Source: Liolophura sinensis (Eukaryota > Mollusca > Polyplacophora > Chitonida > Chitonidae). From it: a stretch of DNA of 64,000 bases. Shown piece by piece: positions 48,501 to 58,559 of the stretch. A program made the translations under genes and the position numbers. Each line of letters starts with the position of its first letter. Within the stretch, counting starts at the first letter, position 1. Where the stretch lies: contig NC_088295.1 in NCBI RefSeq assembly GCF_032854445.1, positions 88,768,644 through 88,832,643 of the forward strand. The letters are read 5' to 3'. The notes below the pieces were generated by a model. The model was not told the DNA's origin. It saw nothing but the letters and a program-made list of their open reading frames with translations, and did not search any database.

Positions 48501-51500
48501 AACAACAACATCAGCTACGCGACGATATTTTAAGGAAGATTGGAGGCGATATATTGAACCAGGTGTGAAAATTATGGTGACCACAAATAACCCCCCTGGT
48601 CAGCCATTAAAACAGATACATGTCAAAACTAAGTACACAGTGCAATTAATCATATATTGACCAACAGTTCAGTGTGGAGAAATTTTGCCCTGTAACCAGT
48701 AACAGTGTCCATAATCAAGTAATCAATTCTAAACCTATACAATTTGTCTTCGTACCTGAGGCGTTCCCCACTACCATTTACATATATACACACAAGAAAT
48801 TTAAGTGTTGCAATGGTAATGGCACACCAATCATTTGGATATCTTCAATAAATAGAGTATAGAAATATATAGAATATAATGTAGACTGTCACAAATTTTA
48901 GCCAAAACAGCTGCTTAAATTGTACATCTTGTTTAGTTGGATGAATTTTGGGGTAAGATTTCTTTTGTATGATAGAGTTCAGAAAGGTTTCTAAGTCCTT
49001 GGTTCAACATGTGCAGCAAGATTTTTTGTTTTATGGTAACATGTACTTGAAATACTTTTTTTATGAATATTTTAGACATTTGCTGCTAAAGTTATCTCCC
49101 CTTGTATTTGTTAGTGGCTCATGCTGTGGTAATGTATAAAATTCCTTTGGCTGCCCCATCCTCTCAACATATTTCAACTGCAGTTAAGAGAATGAATGAC
49201 TGTGGTTGGATACCACTTGGCAGTATATAGGATTTCAGTTACACTGTGACAGTTGAAAAAAATGACTGGCTGAGTACCACTTGGTAGTACATGAGTACAT
49301 GGATTTCAGCCATATCATGGTGACAGCTAAGAGAACGACTGGCTAAGTACCACTTGGTAGTACATGAGTACATGGATTTCATCCATATCATGGTTACAGC
49401 TAAGAGAAGGACTGGCCGAGTGCCACTTGGTAGTACATGAGTACATGGATTTCATCCATATCATGGTGACAGCTAAGAGAACGACTGGCCGAGTGCCACT
49501 TGGTAGTACATGAGTACATGGATTTCAGCCATATCATGGTTACAGCTAAGAGAAGGACTGGCCGAGTGCTACACGGTAGTACATGAGTACATGGATTTCA
49601 GCCATACCATGGGGACAGCTAAGAGAAGGACTGGCCGAGTGCCACTTGGTAGTACATGAGTACATGGATTTCAGCCATATCATGGTTACAGCTAAGAGAA
49701 GGACTGGCCGAGTGCCACTTGGTAGTACATGAGTACATGGATTTCATCCATATCATGGTGACAGCTAAGAGAACGACTGGCCGAGTGCCACTTGGTAGTA
49801 CATGAGTACATGGATTTCAGCCATATCATGGTGACAGCTAAGAGAACGACTGGCCGAGTACCACTTGGTAGTACATGAGTACATGGATTTCAGCCATATC
49901 ATGGTTACAGCTAAGAGAAGGACTGGCCGAGTGCCACTTGGTAGTACATGAGTACATGGATTTCATCCATATCATGGTGACAGCTAAGAGAACGACTGGC
50001 CGAGTGCCACTTGGTAGTAAATGAGTACATGGATTTCAGCCATATCATGGTGACAGCTAAGAGAAGGACTGGCCGAGTACCACTTGGTAGTACATGAGTA
50101 CATGGATTTCAGCCATATCATGGTTACAGCTAAGAGAACGACTGGCTAAGTACCACTTGGTAGTACGAGTACATGGATTTCAGCCATATCATGGTTACAG
50201 CTAAGAGAAGGACTGGCCGAGTGCCACTTGGTAGTACATGAGTACATCGATTTCAGACATATTATGGTGACTGCTAAGAGAAGGACTGGCCGAGTGCCAC
50301 TTGGTAGTACATGAGTACATGGATTTCAGACATATCATGGTGACAGCTAAGAGAAGGACTGGCCGAGTGCCACTTGGTAGTACATGAGTACATGGATTTC
50401 ATCCATATCATGGTGACAGCTAAGAGAACGACTGGCTAAGTACCACTTGGTAGTACATGAGTACATGGATTTCAGACATATCATGATGACAGCTAGGAGA
50501 ACGACTCACTGAGTACCACTTGGTAGTACATGGATTTCAGCCATATCGTCCGGACAGCTAAGAGAATGAATGACTTGCTGAGTACCACTTGGTAGTACAT
50601 GGATTTCAGCCATATCGTGCGGACAGATAAGAGAATGAATGACTGGCTGAGTACCACTTGGTAGTACATGGATTTCAGCCATATCGTGCGGACAGATAAG
50701 AGAATGAATGACTGGCTTTGGTAGTTACGTGTTTCAGGTAATAATTAATTCTGCGCTGAACAGTGGCAGACGTTTTTTGATTTTGTCACATCAGTGAGGT
50801 CATACAACATGAAAAGTATCGTTTCTCTACGCCAGACAATGTTCACTTGCTGGATAAGTATTGCAAAGTTGTTCCCCTTTAGTGGGTTAACTGTATTGAT
50901 TTAAAGGACTGGACAACAGCATCATACATGTGATGATGAGTGATCAATATGGTGCCATTTTTTACGTTGTTTTGTTGTAATTTTAAGCCAGTGTGAAATT
51001 TCATTACACTCACAAACAGCTTATTTCGTGTCCTATCAGATTGCTTTAGTTTTTCTCACATTCTAGGCTTCTTGAGTAAGAAAGACTGAAAAATTTCAGT
51101 TACCTGTATATATCTACGTAACATTTATTTACTTTTCATATAATTGGTTAAAAACTTTTGGCAATTTTATTATTATTACTTGAGTAATCAAGTGAGGTTC
51201 AGTAAAATCATATCTTCCTTTCCTCTCTGAGCACCAAATTCAGCTATGATTTTAAAAAAAATTCTGCGGCAGAAAGGGGGACACACGCATAGTAGATTTC
51301 AGGCATATCATCGAGACAGTTGAAAAAATGGAGTTAATCGATTTAAACTCGGTGTAGCTGGTTTAGGAGGAGGGTTCTTAGTCTGGAAATATATCTTAGT
51401 CATACAAGATAATGTGTTGCCATATAGGATATCTAGGCATCATGCCTGTTATACTGTTAGTATTATGACCCATTCATCATATGTTGCAGCCGCCGTTTAA

Positions 51501-54500
51501 GTGAAATATTCTTGAGCACGGCATAAAACACCAATCAAATAAATAAAATGGATATTCATCATATGTTACATGTACATTTACGCTATGTACAGTTAATGGT
51601 GCAGTAGTGGTCTTACAGGTTATATTATTTTGCATGGAGTAAGTCATGAACACTTGTCGGATATGGTCCTGTTATTTGTGGCCACCCTTAACTTTGTTCT
51701 GTAAAACTGGAACCCTAATACCTAAGCTAACATTGCCTGGTGTGAATGCTTCCTTCATAGATGGTTACACACATAGGCAGAGGTGTAATTAATGATGAAC
51801 GTTCGTCTGAGTTCACACCATGTAAACATGAAGTTTGTGATGTAATAAACACAAGAAAAAGCGATATGTGAACAAACGCTGGTACGTTTTGTTTTTTTTT
51901 GTTTATGATATTGAGCTCAAACTTAAATAAATTTCAGTGATAATGATTTTCTTATACCAGACATTTGGTCCCAGAATCACTTGTTTTTTTACAGACATGT
52001 CTCCTCTTGATTTTTATAGTTACATGTATATTACTATTAGTTAGGTACTACAATATATATGGCAGATTGCTGGAATTTCCAGACACATACATATGGTGCA
52101 GAAGCTTTGGTGTGACATCTTGTTTGCAAATATGGGTATGTCACAGTGCTTTTACTGCCCAGGCTGGCACAATGCCCGTTAGATAATATGTAGTTAACAT
52201 GACCCACTGTTCAAATAGGGTAATTTATGTATGGTAAAAATGAGGTTATTATGAAGTTAACCACTTGGTTGAGACAAACCACTTGACCATCACAGTGCAA
52301 GGCTAAAGACTTAATATAAGTCACATGTGTATTTATTTAGTCATATGAAAGACTGCTGGACCTGTAAAATTTAAAGGTGAAATGATTCGTGGTCTTAACG
52401 CTAATAAGCCAGAGCACCTCCTGTGTTTTGTTGTTAACCTGTTGAAAGATGACCTTTGTATGAAGAAAGTGCCCCCCCCCCCCCCCCCCCCCCCCAGTGG
52501 CACTCTTGAAATATAGTAACCTTGGATGTCAGCACAAATATTAAAAGCTTGTAGCATCGGCCTTGTATTCATGCTTTTAACTGTGCATTACACATTTCCG
52601 CTATTAACCTTAATCATCAACAAAATTGATCACACAAAACGTTGCCTGCTAACTTCCGGTTTACTAAAATGAAGTTACATGTTTAATTAAACTTTCAGCT
52701 CCATATGTGCAAAATTGTCAATTTGTTTAGCACATCCAGAGAGAGATATAATTTTCAAAGCTATATACGCCAGCTTGCTGTAAGGTGCATGATGGATGAT
52801 GATATTCATTACTTCAGAGTTGAACATTTCATGAAGCCTTTGTATGAGTAAGTGAATTACAGAGGACATGTGGTGTATCTGGTGTTACTCCTGACTGTCA
52901 ACAGGCAGGGCAAGAGGGAGGGGTGGGATGGACCCAGGTCATCACCACACCAAGCTAGGCATCTAGCCATGCCAAATGCTATTAACAGTAAAGGTGTAGT
53001 TATTTGGCACAGTGTCAAATTTGCCATTGCCACACAAAGAGAAGGCTGGAGGAAGAGAAACAAATGAGATATCAGTCCCAGTAAATCTGCTGGTGAATGT
53101 TTTTTATTTATATGAACATTGAGTCTAAATGTCTTTATCACACCCATTAAACTTTATTCTATAGAAATTTCAAAATGTAATTTAAGAGAGAAAAGTGCTT
53201 TCACACATAATTTTGTGTCTAAAAAAAGCATGTTTATGCCGGGCTCATTAACTTTTCTTTCAGTGCAGGGAAAGAGTGTTATTTTTGTTTACCCAAGTAT
53301 GACTACACACAAGGACTTATATCTTTTTTTTTCCTTCTCTGAGATTGCTTGTAATTTTTTGCCAATTTCAATGTTTTGTCCCTTACGTGAACGGGAAGTC
53401 TTGCCCTGGTGTAGTGGTTTTTGTGGGGTTTTTTTTATTAATGTGATGCGTCAGCTGTGGGTGAACATCAACTGAACAAGGTGGCAGTTGGCACTTCTGA
53501 TTAAGTTTTATTGCTGTAACCTTCCAGGGTAATGTGTACTTTTAGGAATTTGTTCCCTTTCCACCCTAGCTTTATTTTGTCACTCTGTGTGATGAGTAGG
53601 ATCATGTTATTTCCTCATCTTTCCTTTCACAGATGGGTTAAACTGTACTCACTGTTCTTAATAATGATTTATAGTTGATCCTGTAATGAACAGTTAATCA
53701 AGAACAAATTCTGCAGTTATTGGTCTTAATAGATGATATGAGTAAATGTATATCTTGAATGATACATAGAAATTATCATGACTGCATTATCTGCGATGAT
53801 GTATCGACATGGAGTTGTCTGAGGTCAGGCTGGCATATCAGCCAAGCCCAAATGGCGACCTCACACAAGGAAATGTTGATACAACTTCGCGGACACATAC
53901 AGTTGTGATGATCAATTCATCATATACCTGCTTATTCAACGAAATGAACCAGGATGAAATGACAAACTTACAAGTTCAACAATGGTGCCAAAGTGCTTGA
54001 TCACTTCACTTTTAAACCTGCAAACAAGCATAGTTAACAGTGAATGTTAAATTATGCAACAGAAAGTGAATGTAGATATGGGGACAGATTAAAACTTATT
54101 CGAGAATAGTCTGAAATTTTCTATTCTCTGATGCCTGATGAAAAACCATAGTTTTAAACAATGTTACCACGTTTTCATTCATGAGCAAGGTGAGGAAGTT
54201 CAAAGTAGTCCCAGAAAGAGTTCTGCTGTCATCATCTGATACAAAACCTTGTGTCATATGGTTTGTACCTGATGCTATAGACAGGTATTTGATAAATTAC
54301 TATACTGTACAATATTTCTTAGATGCAGGGCTACAACTTCTTGTACACAGGGTTCCTGTGACTTTTCTGTTTTGTTTTGTTTTTTTGGACATTTATGGAC
54401 ATTGCCAAATTTACCTATTTCTTGTCATAAAGAAGACTTTCATATAGGGCTTCCCTTTCTATGCACAGGCTTATCAACTTGTAGGCAGTCAAGAAGGGAG

Positions 54501-57500
54501 ATGTCTCCCTAGACCAGATGTCTGTCTAGACATGCTAGAGAAGCTTGTCTGTTTAGTTACATTACCAGATTTATGGATGTCAAAGTTTACCTAATTCTTG
54601 GACTTTCTCTGGCATACACATTGTCTGTAGAAAGTATTCCACATCTGCATTAGTATTAATAGCTTACAATACTGGCTGATGTATGTGCCTTCCTTGACCG
54701 TCACAGAACACGAACCATCCACATAGTAACTGTTAGTGAGCATAGTGAGTTGAGTATTTGTTCAGCCAATCATATGAGTGCATTGGGCACTCATAGTATG
54801 TGGATAGCCAATTGTGTGTAACGATTTGCATATCAAAGACAACTCCAACAAGATGGTGCTCAAACTCCACCCAGGGCATTTTATATTTCAACATTAGCTC
54901 AGCCATTCTCAGGGTTGAAATTGCCACCCATAGTACATGGATTGCAAAACGCAGTTCGCAATTTGCGCATCAAAAACCACTGTGGCAAGTTTGTGCACGA
55001 ACTCCTTTAATGTCTTTTACCACGGCAACCGTTTATAATTCATATGAAGTCATTGCTCTGCAATCTTTGTGATAAACTGGCATATTTGTGACAGTATAAT
55101 AAGTTAATGGTAAAATCTTAGCACTATCTAATTGGAGAATAATATCAGTTTATGACAATGTCATTCTATTTAATTAGGGGTCCATGCTAGTTCCTAGCGG
55201 GGCACCTTTAAATCGTTCGGATTATTATTATTATTCTTATTCAACACGTAAAATTGCAATATCTCGAATACTATAAAAGGTAGAAAAACCAAACTTTGAA
55301 GTCTTCATAAGGAACATATGAAGCAACTTTTGATGATCGTGCTGTTTTAGCAGTCACGTGATTTAGGGGTCATTTTGAGTTTTATTGATAAACTAAAAAA
55401 TCTTCTTCTCCATAACGGCTAAACTTATTGAGATGAACGTTTTGCTCACAGTTTTTAAGTGGATCGCCCAACTCATATTGTAAAAAACTTTTAGTTTGCT
55501 ATCCAGATAAGGCCAAAACTGACCAATGAAATTGGCTTAAAAGTAGGTCAATTTTTAAAACTGCCTAAAATCATGAAACAAACACACTATCTGGTGCTCC
55601 TTGACATCATGATTACAATTCTGCAAGAATTATTTTTGTACTTTGTGTTTTTTATGTTATGACAACTAAAAATTTGACAAAACGGTCATTTGTAGATAAC
55701 ATGGGAGCTTTAAGCTAAAAATTTGACAAAACCGTCCTATGTAAATAACATGGGTGCTTTATGCTAGACTGTATGGAACAATTGACTGCAGTTTACTGCG
55801 GAATGGGGTCAGCTCTGCAACAATGTATTCTTTCTGTCTTTTGTCATGGTCCAGCAACTGAAGCTCAAAGCTGCCTAATCTCTATGCTAGTACTTCAGTA
55901 CTTCTCCAATTATAAATGATGCCTGGCAGTCTAGGGTTCAAATCCAGTACATTCCTTTCCATTTTTTTTTTTTTTTGTGTTTTTTTTTTTCCAGTGTCAT
56001 GAACTGTATAGACACCAGGCTACCAAAAGTGGTAAAAAAAACTAGTAGCGTGGACCCCGGCAATGCTGTTGGATAAGAGCTTTAATTATGGTTTAGATGT
56101 CAGTAATTGAACACATCACCTGACTTGAACATTGTGCAGTTTTACAAATAGCTTGATCAGGCACACTGGCGGTGTTCTCTGAATGCCTTGTTAATGTTAA
56201 TACTGTTATTAAATTCACATTATGGAGTTTTAGTAAAGCAGTGATGTCAGTGTCATACTAATCAACTGTTCAAGTGCTTATGAAGACAAAATATTTTTTT
56301 GAATAACCTGTATATCCCAAGTGATCATTATTTACCTAGTTGCTAGTCCATTGAACCCTATCACTTGCATTTTTAGGCTATCAGAGATGGGGTGATAGAG
56401 GCAGTTATTGACCATGAGAAGGGCTATGTCAAATCAAAAGAAACCATAGACATATACTGCACAAAGGAACCAATGGCTGCATTCCATCAGAGAATTAGCT
56501 TCTGTCTGGATATCCACAATCACTCTGTCAAGGTAAGTCTGCACATCTTCCTTTAGTTCATCAAACTAACAATAGCATCTCCCCTTGCACATCCAAATAA
56601 CAGTGACTTATACCTTTTGCTCTTCCAAGTTATTATCACCTCTCCCCATTCCTCATTGGACTAACTGCGTGTCAATTCTCCTTCACCCTCTGATATGGGA
56701 TTATGACCCATGGTTGTCTCCCTTCCTAGTGTACAAAGTACATGTAAACATTGTACCCCAAGATTGGATCTGCGTCTTTCTCTAGGGAAGATCATTTACA
56801 TGTATTCTGTGTGCTTGTTTCCTGTACGTTACTATTTTCCTGTTTGCGTGTACAGTAAATGGCCTATATTTAACCCGAAAGAAAGCGTTTTTACTGGCTA
56901 ATATCAAATACTAGTTTATAAACTCATATTTTCCAGTAGGATATCTTCCTATCTAATCTTTAAATACTTTTTAAAAAATTAAACAACTCTAAAAATCAGA
57001 CAAAATGTGCAACTTAGTGATTTTAGGTCCTTGGAGATAAAGTGACGCATGAAGAGTAGCACTGATCTCAAGTTGTTTTTCTGAAGACTGGAAGAATGTC
57101 TACTTTGGGTACCAGAATTTGAACTTTCAAGAGCAATTAGCCTTTTTCATATTCACAAAAAAACCCTAATTTTCAACATGTTCATCAGTGTGACGAAGTG
57201 GATATGATCCTTATCATTAGACATTGTAAGGACATTCAGGTAATATTGAATGAATGACATGTATCCATGTTTAGAAAAGTGTATCAGTTATTTCGCAAAG
57301 ACTTGGTGGTTTCCTTAACCCTAAGAACTTGTTGCTGCGGTAAAGGTGAAAAAATCATATACACATTGGGCGATACCAGTCAAATAAGTAAAAGAAGCTG
57401 TGGTGATATACATCTACTGTACCGTTAGTGAATCTGGTGAAAACTTGCAGCAAGAGCATTCAGTTAGGTGTCATTAATGGATTGGGACGACACCTCTTAC

Positions 57501-58425
57501 CCCCAGTGCCGCTTGACTGATCTTATTTTGTCCTCTTTACATAGGAAGCCGTTAGGCAACTTCATGTAATTCAGAAAGAATAATTCAGTAAGGCAGATAT
57601 AAAAACTCTTGGATAAATGTATGATTAAAAAGGTGAAAAACACATTTCCTCTGCCATGTGTATGTGTGCGTGTTATTTATTTTATTTTTTTTTTACCTGT
57701 TTTTCCCTGTCCATATGATAAAGTAACTGTATATATGAGTATAGAGTATAGTAAATGAGCATAGAAAATTGTTCCCTTGTTCAGTTAGAAATTTACCCTC
57801 TTATTGTTGCTCTACTGTAGCGACCTCACAGATTCACACTTACTAGAATTTCTGTACACCTAAAGATGTAGTTTTTGCTAGTAAATTGAACAAAAACGAG
57901 ACAGTTTGCCAATAAAGAAAGTTCAGTCTTCATACAAATTTCTGTCATGTACAATGTATCTCTCAGAAAGCATCATTTTGATTTGCATTTTATAACATTT
58001 TTTTTTATGCGTGGTCACTTTTAAAGTCTGAGATAAGAACCTTCAATTTATCTTCTAGATATGGCCCTGCTGACATATTAAGTAATAGTAAGTCAAGTTG
58101 GACCAAGATAAGGAAGCTCTGGCTCAAAGAAGAGAGATTTGGCAACCATCCGTAGTTGGATCTAAGAATGAACATGTGAAAGACAGAAGTGTATTTGAAA
58201 AAAAAATCTCCTTCTACGAAATTGTGCAAAAGTGTCCCTTAGCTCCTCTTCAATATCTGACATCAAGACAAATAATGGGTGGCAGTGTCTTTAAAATTGT
58301 TATTCGATCAATAAGACGGCTTATCTCGATTGTCATAAATTATGAATGTACATGGTTTGTTTTTGTCTCTGCAGGCCATGAGGTTCCCACCAAAGTCGTA
58401 CAACAAGGATCTGGAATCAGCAGAG
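39465..58425 (+). CDS. PSMD3: 26S proteasome non-ATPase subunit 3 (PSMD3/Rpn3), 10 exons, 3' end missing
   Basis: PSMD3/Rpn3 is a lid subunit of the 26S proteasome regulatory particle. It has a helical-repeat N-terminal part and a C-terminal PCI domain that holds the lid together. Exons are 39465-39588, 41189-41385, 42145-42285, 42660-42796, 43615-43805, 45148-45254, 46282-46390, 47035-47261, 56377-56532 and 58375-58425. Family hallmarks are [75 protein letters not shown] and [15 protein letters not shown]. The conserved acidic tail that should follow ESAE is not in the window. Exons 6 and 8 each hold three single-base duplications that break the frame as given, and intron 5 uses a GC donor. 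Identity is secure; whether the locus is intact depends on those bases. Confidence 0.93.
39589..41188. other. PSMD3 intron 1
   Basis: A 1.6-kb intron with a MITE-like element near 39935-40125 and a run of 11 C at 40080-40090. No further gene seen. Confidence 0.6.
39935..40125. mobile_element. MITE-like element, second copy
   Basis: The core GTTCGCCCAACGCTCCTGCG ... CAGGGTTCTAATCCAACTTC is the reverse complement of the core of the 5193-5375 element. The right arm TCACGCGGAACTCC matches its right terminal repeat. The ends are more diverged than in the first copy. Confidence 0.65.
41189..41385 (+). CDS. PSMD3: PSMD3 exon 2
   Basis: Acceptor TGCTTTCAG, donor GTACCA (non-consensus after GT). Encodes [20 protein letters not shown] and [16 protein letters not shown], matching the start of the conserved PSMD3 helical region. 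Confidence 0.93.
41478..41832 (+). mobile_element. tRNA-derived SINE, third family
   Basis: The tRNA-like head includes TTAAACCGCCTTGG and a B-box-like GGTATCAAACCC. The body has CTTCAGTCGCAGTAGCACTT, and the 3' end AATGTTAAACCCAAAGCATG is followed by a CATA-rich simple tail. Lies in PSMD3 intron 2 and differs from the main SINE family. Confidence 0.55.
42145..42285 (+). CDS. PSMD3: PSMD3 exon 3
   Basis: Acceptor GAATTTCAG, donor GTAAGG. Encodes [20 protein letters not shown] and [19 protein letters not shown], equivalent to EPMDTE-FRPRTGKA and LLPEVEAYLQLLVV of human PSMD3. Confidence 0.93.
42660..42796 (+). CDS. PSMD3: PSMD3 exon 4
   Basis: Acceptor TTCTTTACAG, donor GTAAGT. Encodes [20 protein letters not shown] then RVYEL, matching [22 protein letters not shown]. 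Confidence 0.93.
43615..43805 (+). CDS. PSMD3: PSMD3 exon 5
   Basis: Acceptor GCTTTACAG. Encodes [30 protein letters not shown] and [14 protein letters not shown]. By homology the exon ends at TATCTAG, followed by GCAAGT rather than a GT donor. Confidence 0.9.
43806..43811 (+). promoter_or_regulatory. GC-type 5' splice site (GC-AG intron)
   Basis: The sequence is AG|GCAAGT, the favoured context for GC-AG introns. The matching acceptor is TTTTAG at 45147. Homology on both sides (FLYYL-G then GRIK) and codon phase place the boundary here. Confidence 0.8.
44055..45053. mobile_element. hAT-like non-autonomous DNA transposon, 999 bp
   Basis: Termini are CAGGGCTTCCGCTGG (44055) and CCAGAGGAAGCCCTG (45039-45053), inverted repeats with one mismatch. 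Both are flanked by CATAAT (44049-44054 and 45054-45059), a 6-bp target-site duplication. CAGGG ends are typical of hAT elements, though hAT usually makes 8-bp duplications. No transposase-length frame is inside. It lies in PSMD3 intron 5. Confidence 0.72.
45148..45254 (+). CDS. PSMD3: PSMD3 exon 6, with three 1-bp duplications
   Basis: Acceptor TTCATTTTAG, donor GTAAGT. The conserved content is recognisable in pieces: GRIK, then [20 protein letters not shown], then AVGFKQT. The frame is shifted by an extra G (run at 45158-45160), an extra A (45224-45226) and an extra C (45231-45232). Read literally, TAA occurs at 45189. Exon length is 107 bp, three more than the 104 expected from the human protein, so entry and exit phases still fit. 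Confidence 0.85.
45586..45839 (+). mobile_element. SINE, near full length, PSMD3 intron 6
   Basis: Head with CTGGCTCAGTTGCTTAGCAC, body GGGAAGGTCTGCCAGCAACT, tail AAGTGAAATATTCTTGAGTA and AAATAAATAAATG. Imperfect flanking duplication (TACGGAAAATTTA before, TACTGAAAAATTG after) suggests an older insertion than 18151. Confidence 0.88.
46282..46390 (+). CDS. PSMD3: PSMD3 exon 7
   Basis: Encodes [20 protein letters not shown] then [16 protein letters not shown]; donor GTGAGT. Two acceptors are possible. Starting after GGTCAG (46282) keeps the frame but drops two residues found in human PSMD3 (VH). Starting after TTTTCAAG (46277) would restore them only if one C is missing from GTCAG. The first is given because it needs no correction. 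Confidence 0.85.
46772..47020 (+). mobile_element. SINE abutting PSMD3 exon 8 acceptor
   Basis: Diverged head (TGGTTAGCATGCCAG), body GATCTGCCAGCCACCTGCAG, tail CATATAAGTGAAATATTTTT and AAATAAATGAATAAATAAAT. It stops about 14 bp before exon 8, leaving only TTTCTTGTTTTCAG. Confidence 0.85.
47035..47261 (+). CDS. PSMD3: PSMD3 exon 8, with three 1-bp duplications (PCI domain)
   Basis: Donor GTAAGA. Readable blocks are [15 protein letters not shown], then FGSKF through [20 protein letters not shown], then YSRISLS, then [20 protein letters not shown]. Between them lie an extra A (47080-47081), an extra A (47178-47179) and an extra G (47201-47202). Literally read, TAA occurs at 47091. The exon is 227 bp, three more than the 224 expected. 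Confidence 0.87.
47262..49189. other. PSMD3 intron 8, first part
   Basis: AT-rich intron sequence with a faint SINE tail remnant at about 47470-47525 (AATATTCTTAAGCG, AAAACCAATCAAATTAG). No gene; a 60-codon open frame at 48478 has no recognisable homology and no splice context. Confidence 0.5.
49190..50725. repeat. Minisatellite, 73-bp unit, ~21 copies
   Basis: Units carry GGATTTCAGCCATATCATGG, TGACAGCTAAGAGAACGACT and GTGCCACTTGGTAGTACATG. Units at the 3' end are shorter because they lack the AGTACAT step. Lies in the 9.1-kb PSMD3 intron 8. Confidence 0.96.
50726..52471. other. PSMD3 intron 8, middle part
   Basis: AT-rich unique sequence with one SINE tail (51486-51548). No gene seen. Confidence 0.5.
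51486..51548 (+). mobile_element. SINE tail fragment
   Basis: GCCGCCGTTTAAGTGAAATA, TTCTTGAGCACGGCATAAAA, then CACCAATCAAATAAATAAA: the last ~60 bp of the main SINE family only. Confidence 0.8.
52472..52495. repeat. Homopolymer of 24 C
   Basis: An uninterrupted run of 24 C in an AT-rich intron. The true length is uncertain, since such runs are hard to sequence. Confidence 0.9.
52496..55176. other. PSMD3 intron 8, later part
   Basis: Unique intron DNA. Open frames at 52852-53475 and 53809-54447 are short, unsupported by homology and not splice-bounded. Nothing assigned. Confidence 0.5.
55177..56060. mobile_element. Non-autonomous repeat element, ~880 bp
   Basis: The ends GGGGTCCATGCTAGTTC and CTAGTAGCGTGGACCCC are imperfect inverted repeats. 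Inside are an ATTATTATTATTATTC stretch and two copies of TAAAAATTTGACAAAAC about 50 bp apart. A GGGTTCAAATCC B-box-like motif near 55932 suggests a composite with a tRNA-derived piece. No protein is encoded. Confidence 0.5.
56377..56532 (+). CDS. PSMD3: PSMD3 exon 9 (PCI domain)
   Basis: Acceptor CATTTTTAG, donor GTAAGT, 52 in-phase codons. Encodes [20 protein letters not shown], then [11 protein letters not shown] and [17 protein letters not shown], nearly identical to human PSMD3 in the PCI core. Confidence 0.95.
56533..58374. other. PSMD3 intron 9
   Basis: AT-rich intron with no tandem array. The segment near 57330-57395 (TAAAGGTGAAAAAATCAT ... CAGTCAAATAAGTAAA) resembles the 3' end of the SINE-like remnant at 7400-7597. 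No gene seen. Confidence 0.5.
58375..58425 (+). CDS. PSMD3: PSMD3 exon 10
   Basis: Acceptor GTCTCTGCAG, donor GTAAAT. Encodes [17 protein letters not shown], identical in pattern to the human segment before ERREREQQDLEFAKEM. The following exon was not found up to 64000. Confidence 0.93.
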
Positions 58426-58559
58426 GTAAATACATAACCATTTCAGTGGTCTAACGTACATTGTTTAATGGCTTCTTCAAGAAATGTCAAATTGTACATG
58501 TTCCAGTATGTGTGGCTGTATATGGAGGTGTGACACTTGACTTGATGGTGTCATACAAT

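Noticed and set aside
48478-48862. Two adjacent ~60-codon frames in PSMD3 intron 8
   Set aside because: No homology, no splice signals, no conserved composition; within chance length for AT-rich DNA.
53809-54447. Short plus-strand frames (63 and 88 codons)
   Set aside because: Composition and length fit random intron sequence; no recognisable domain.
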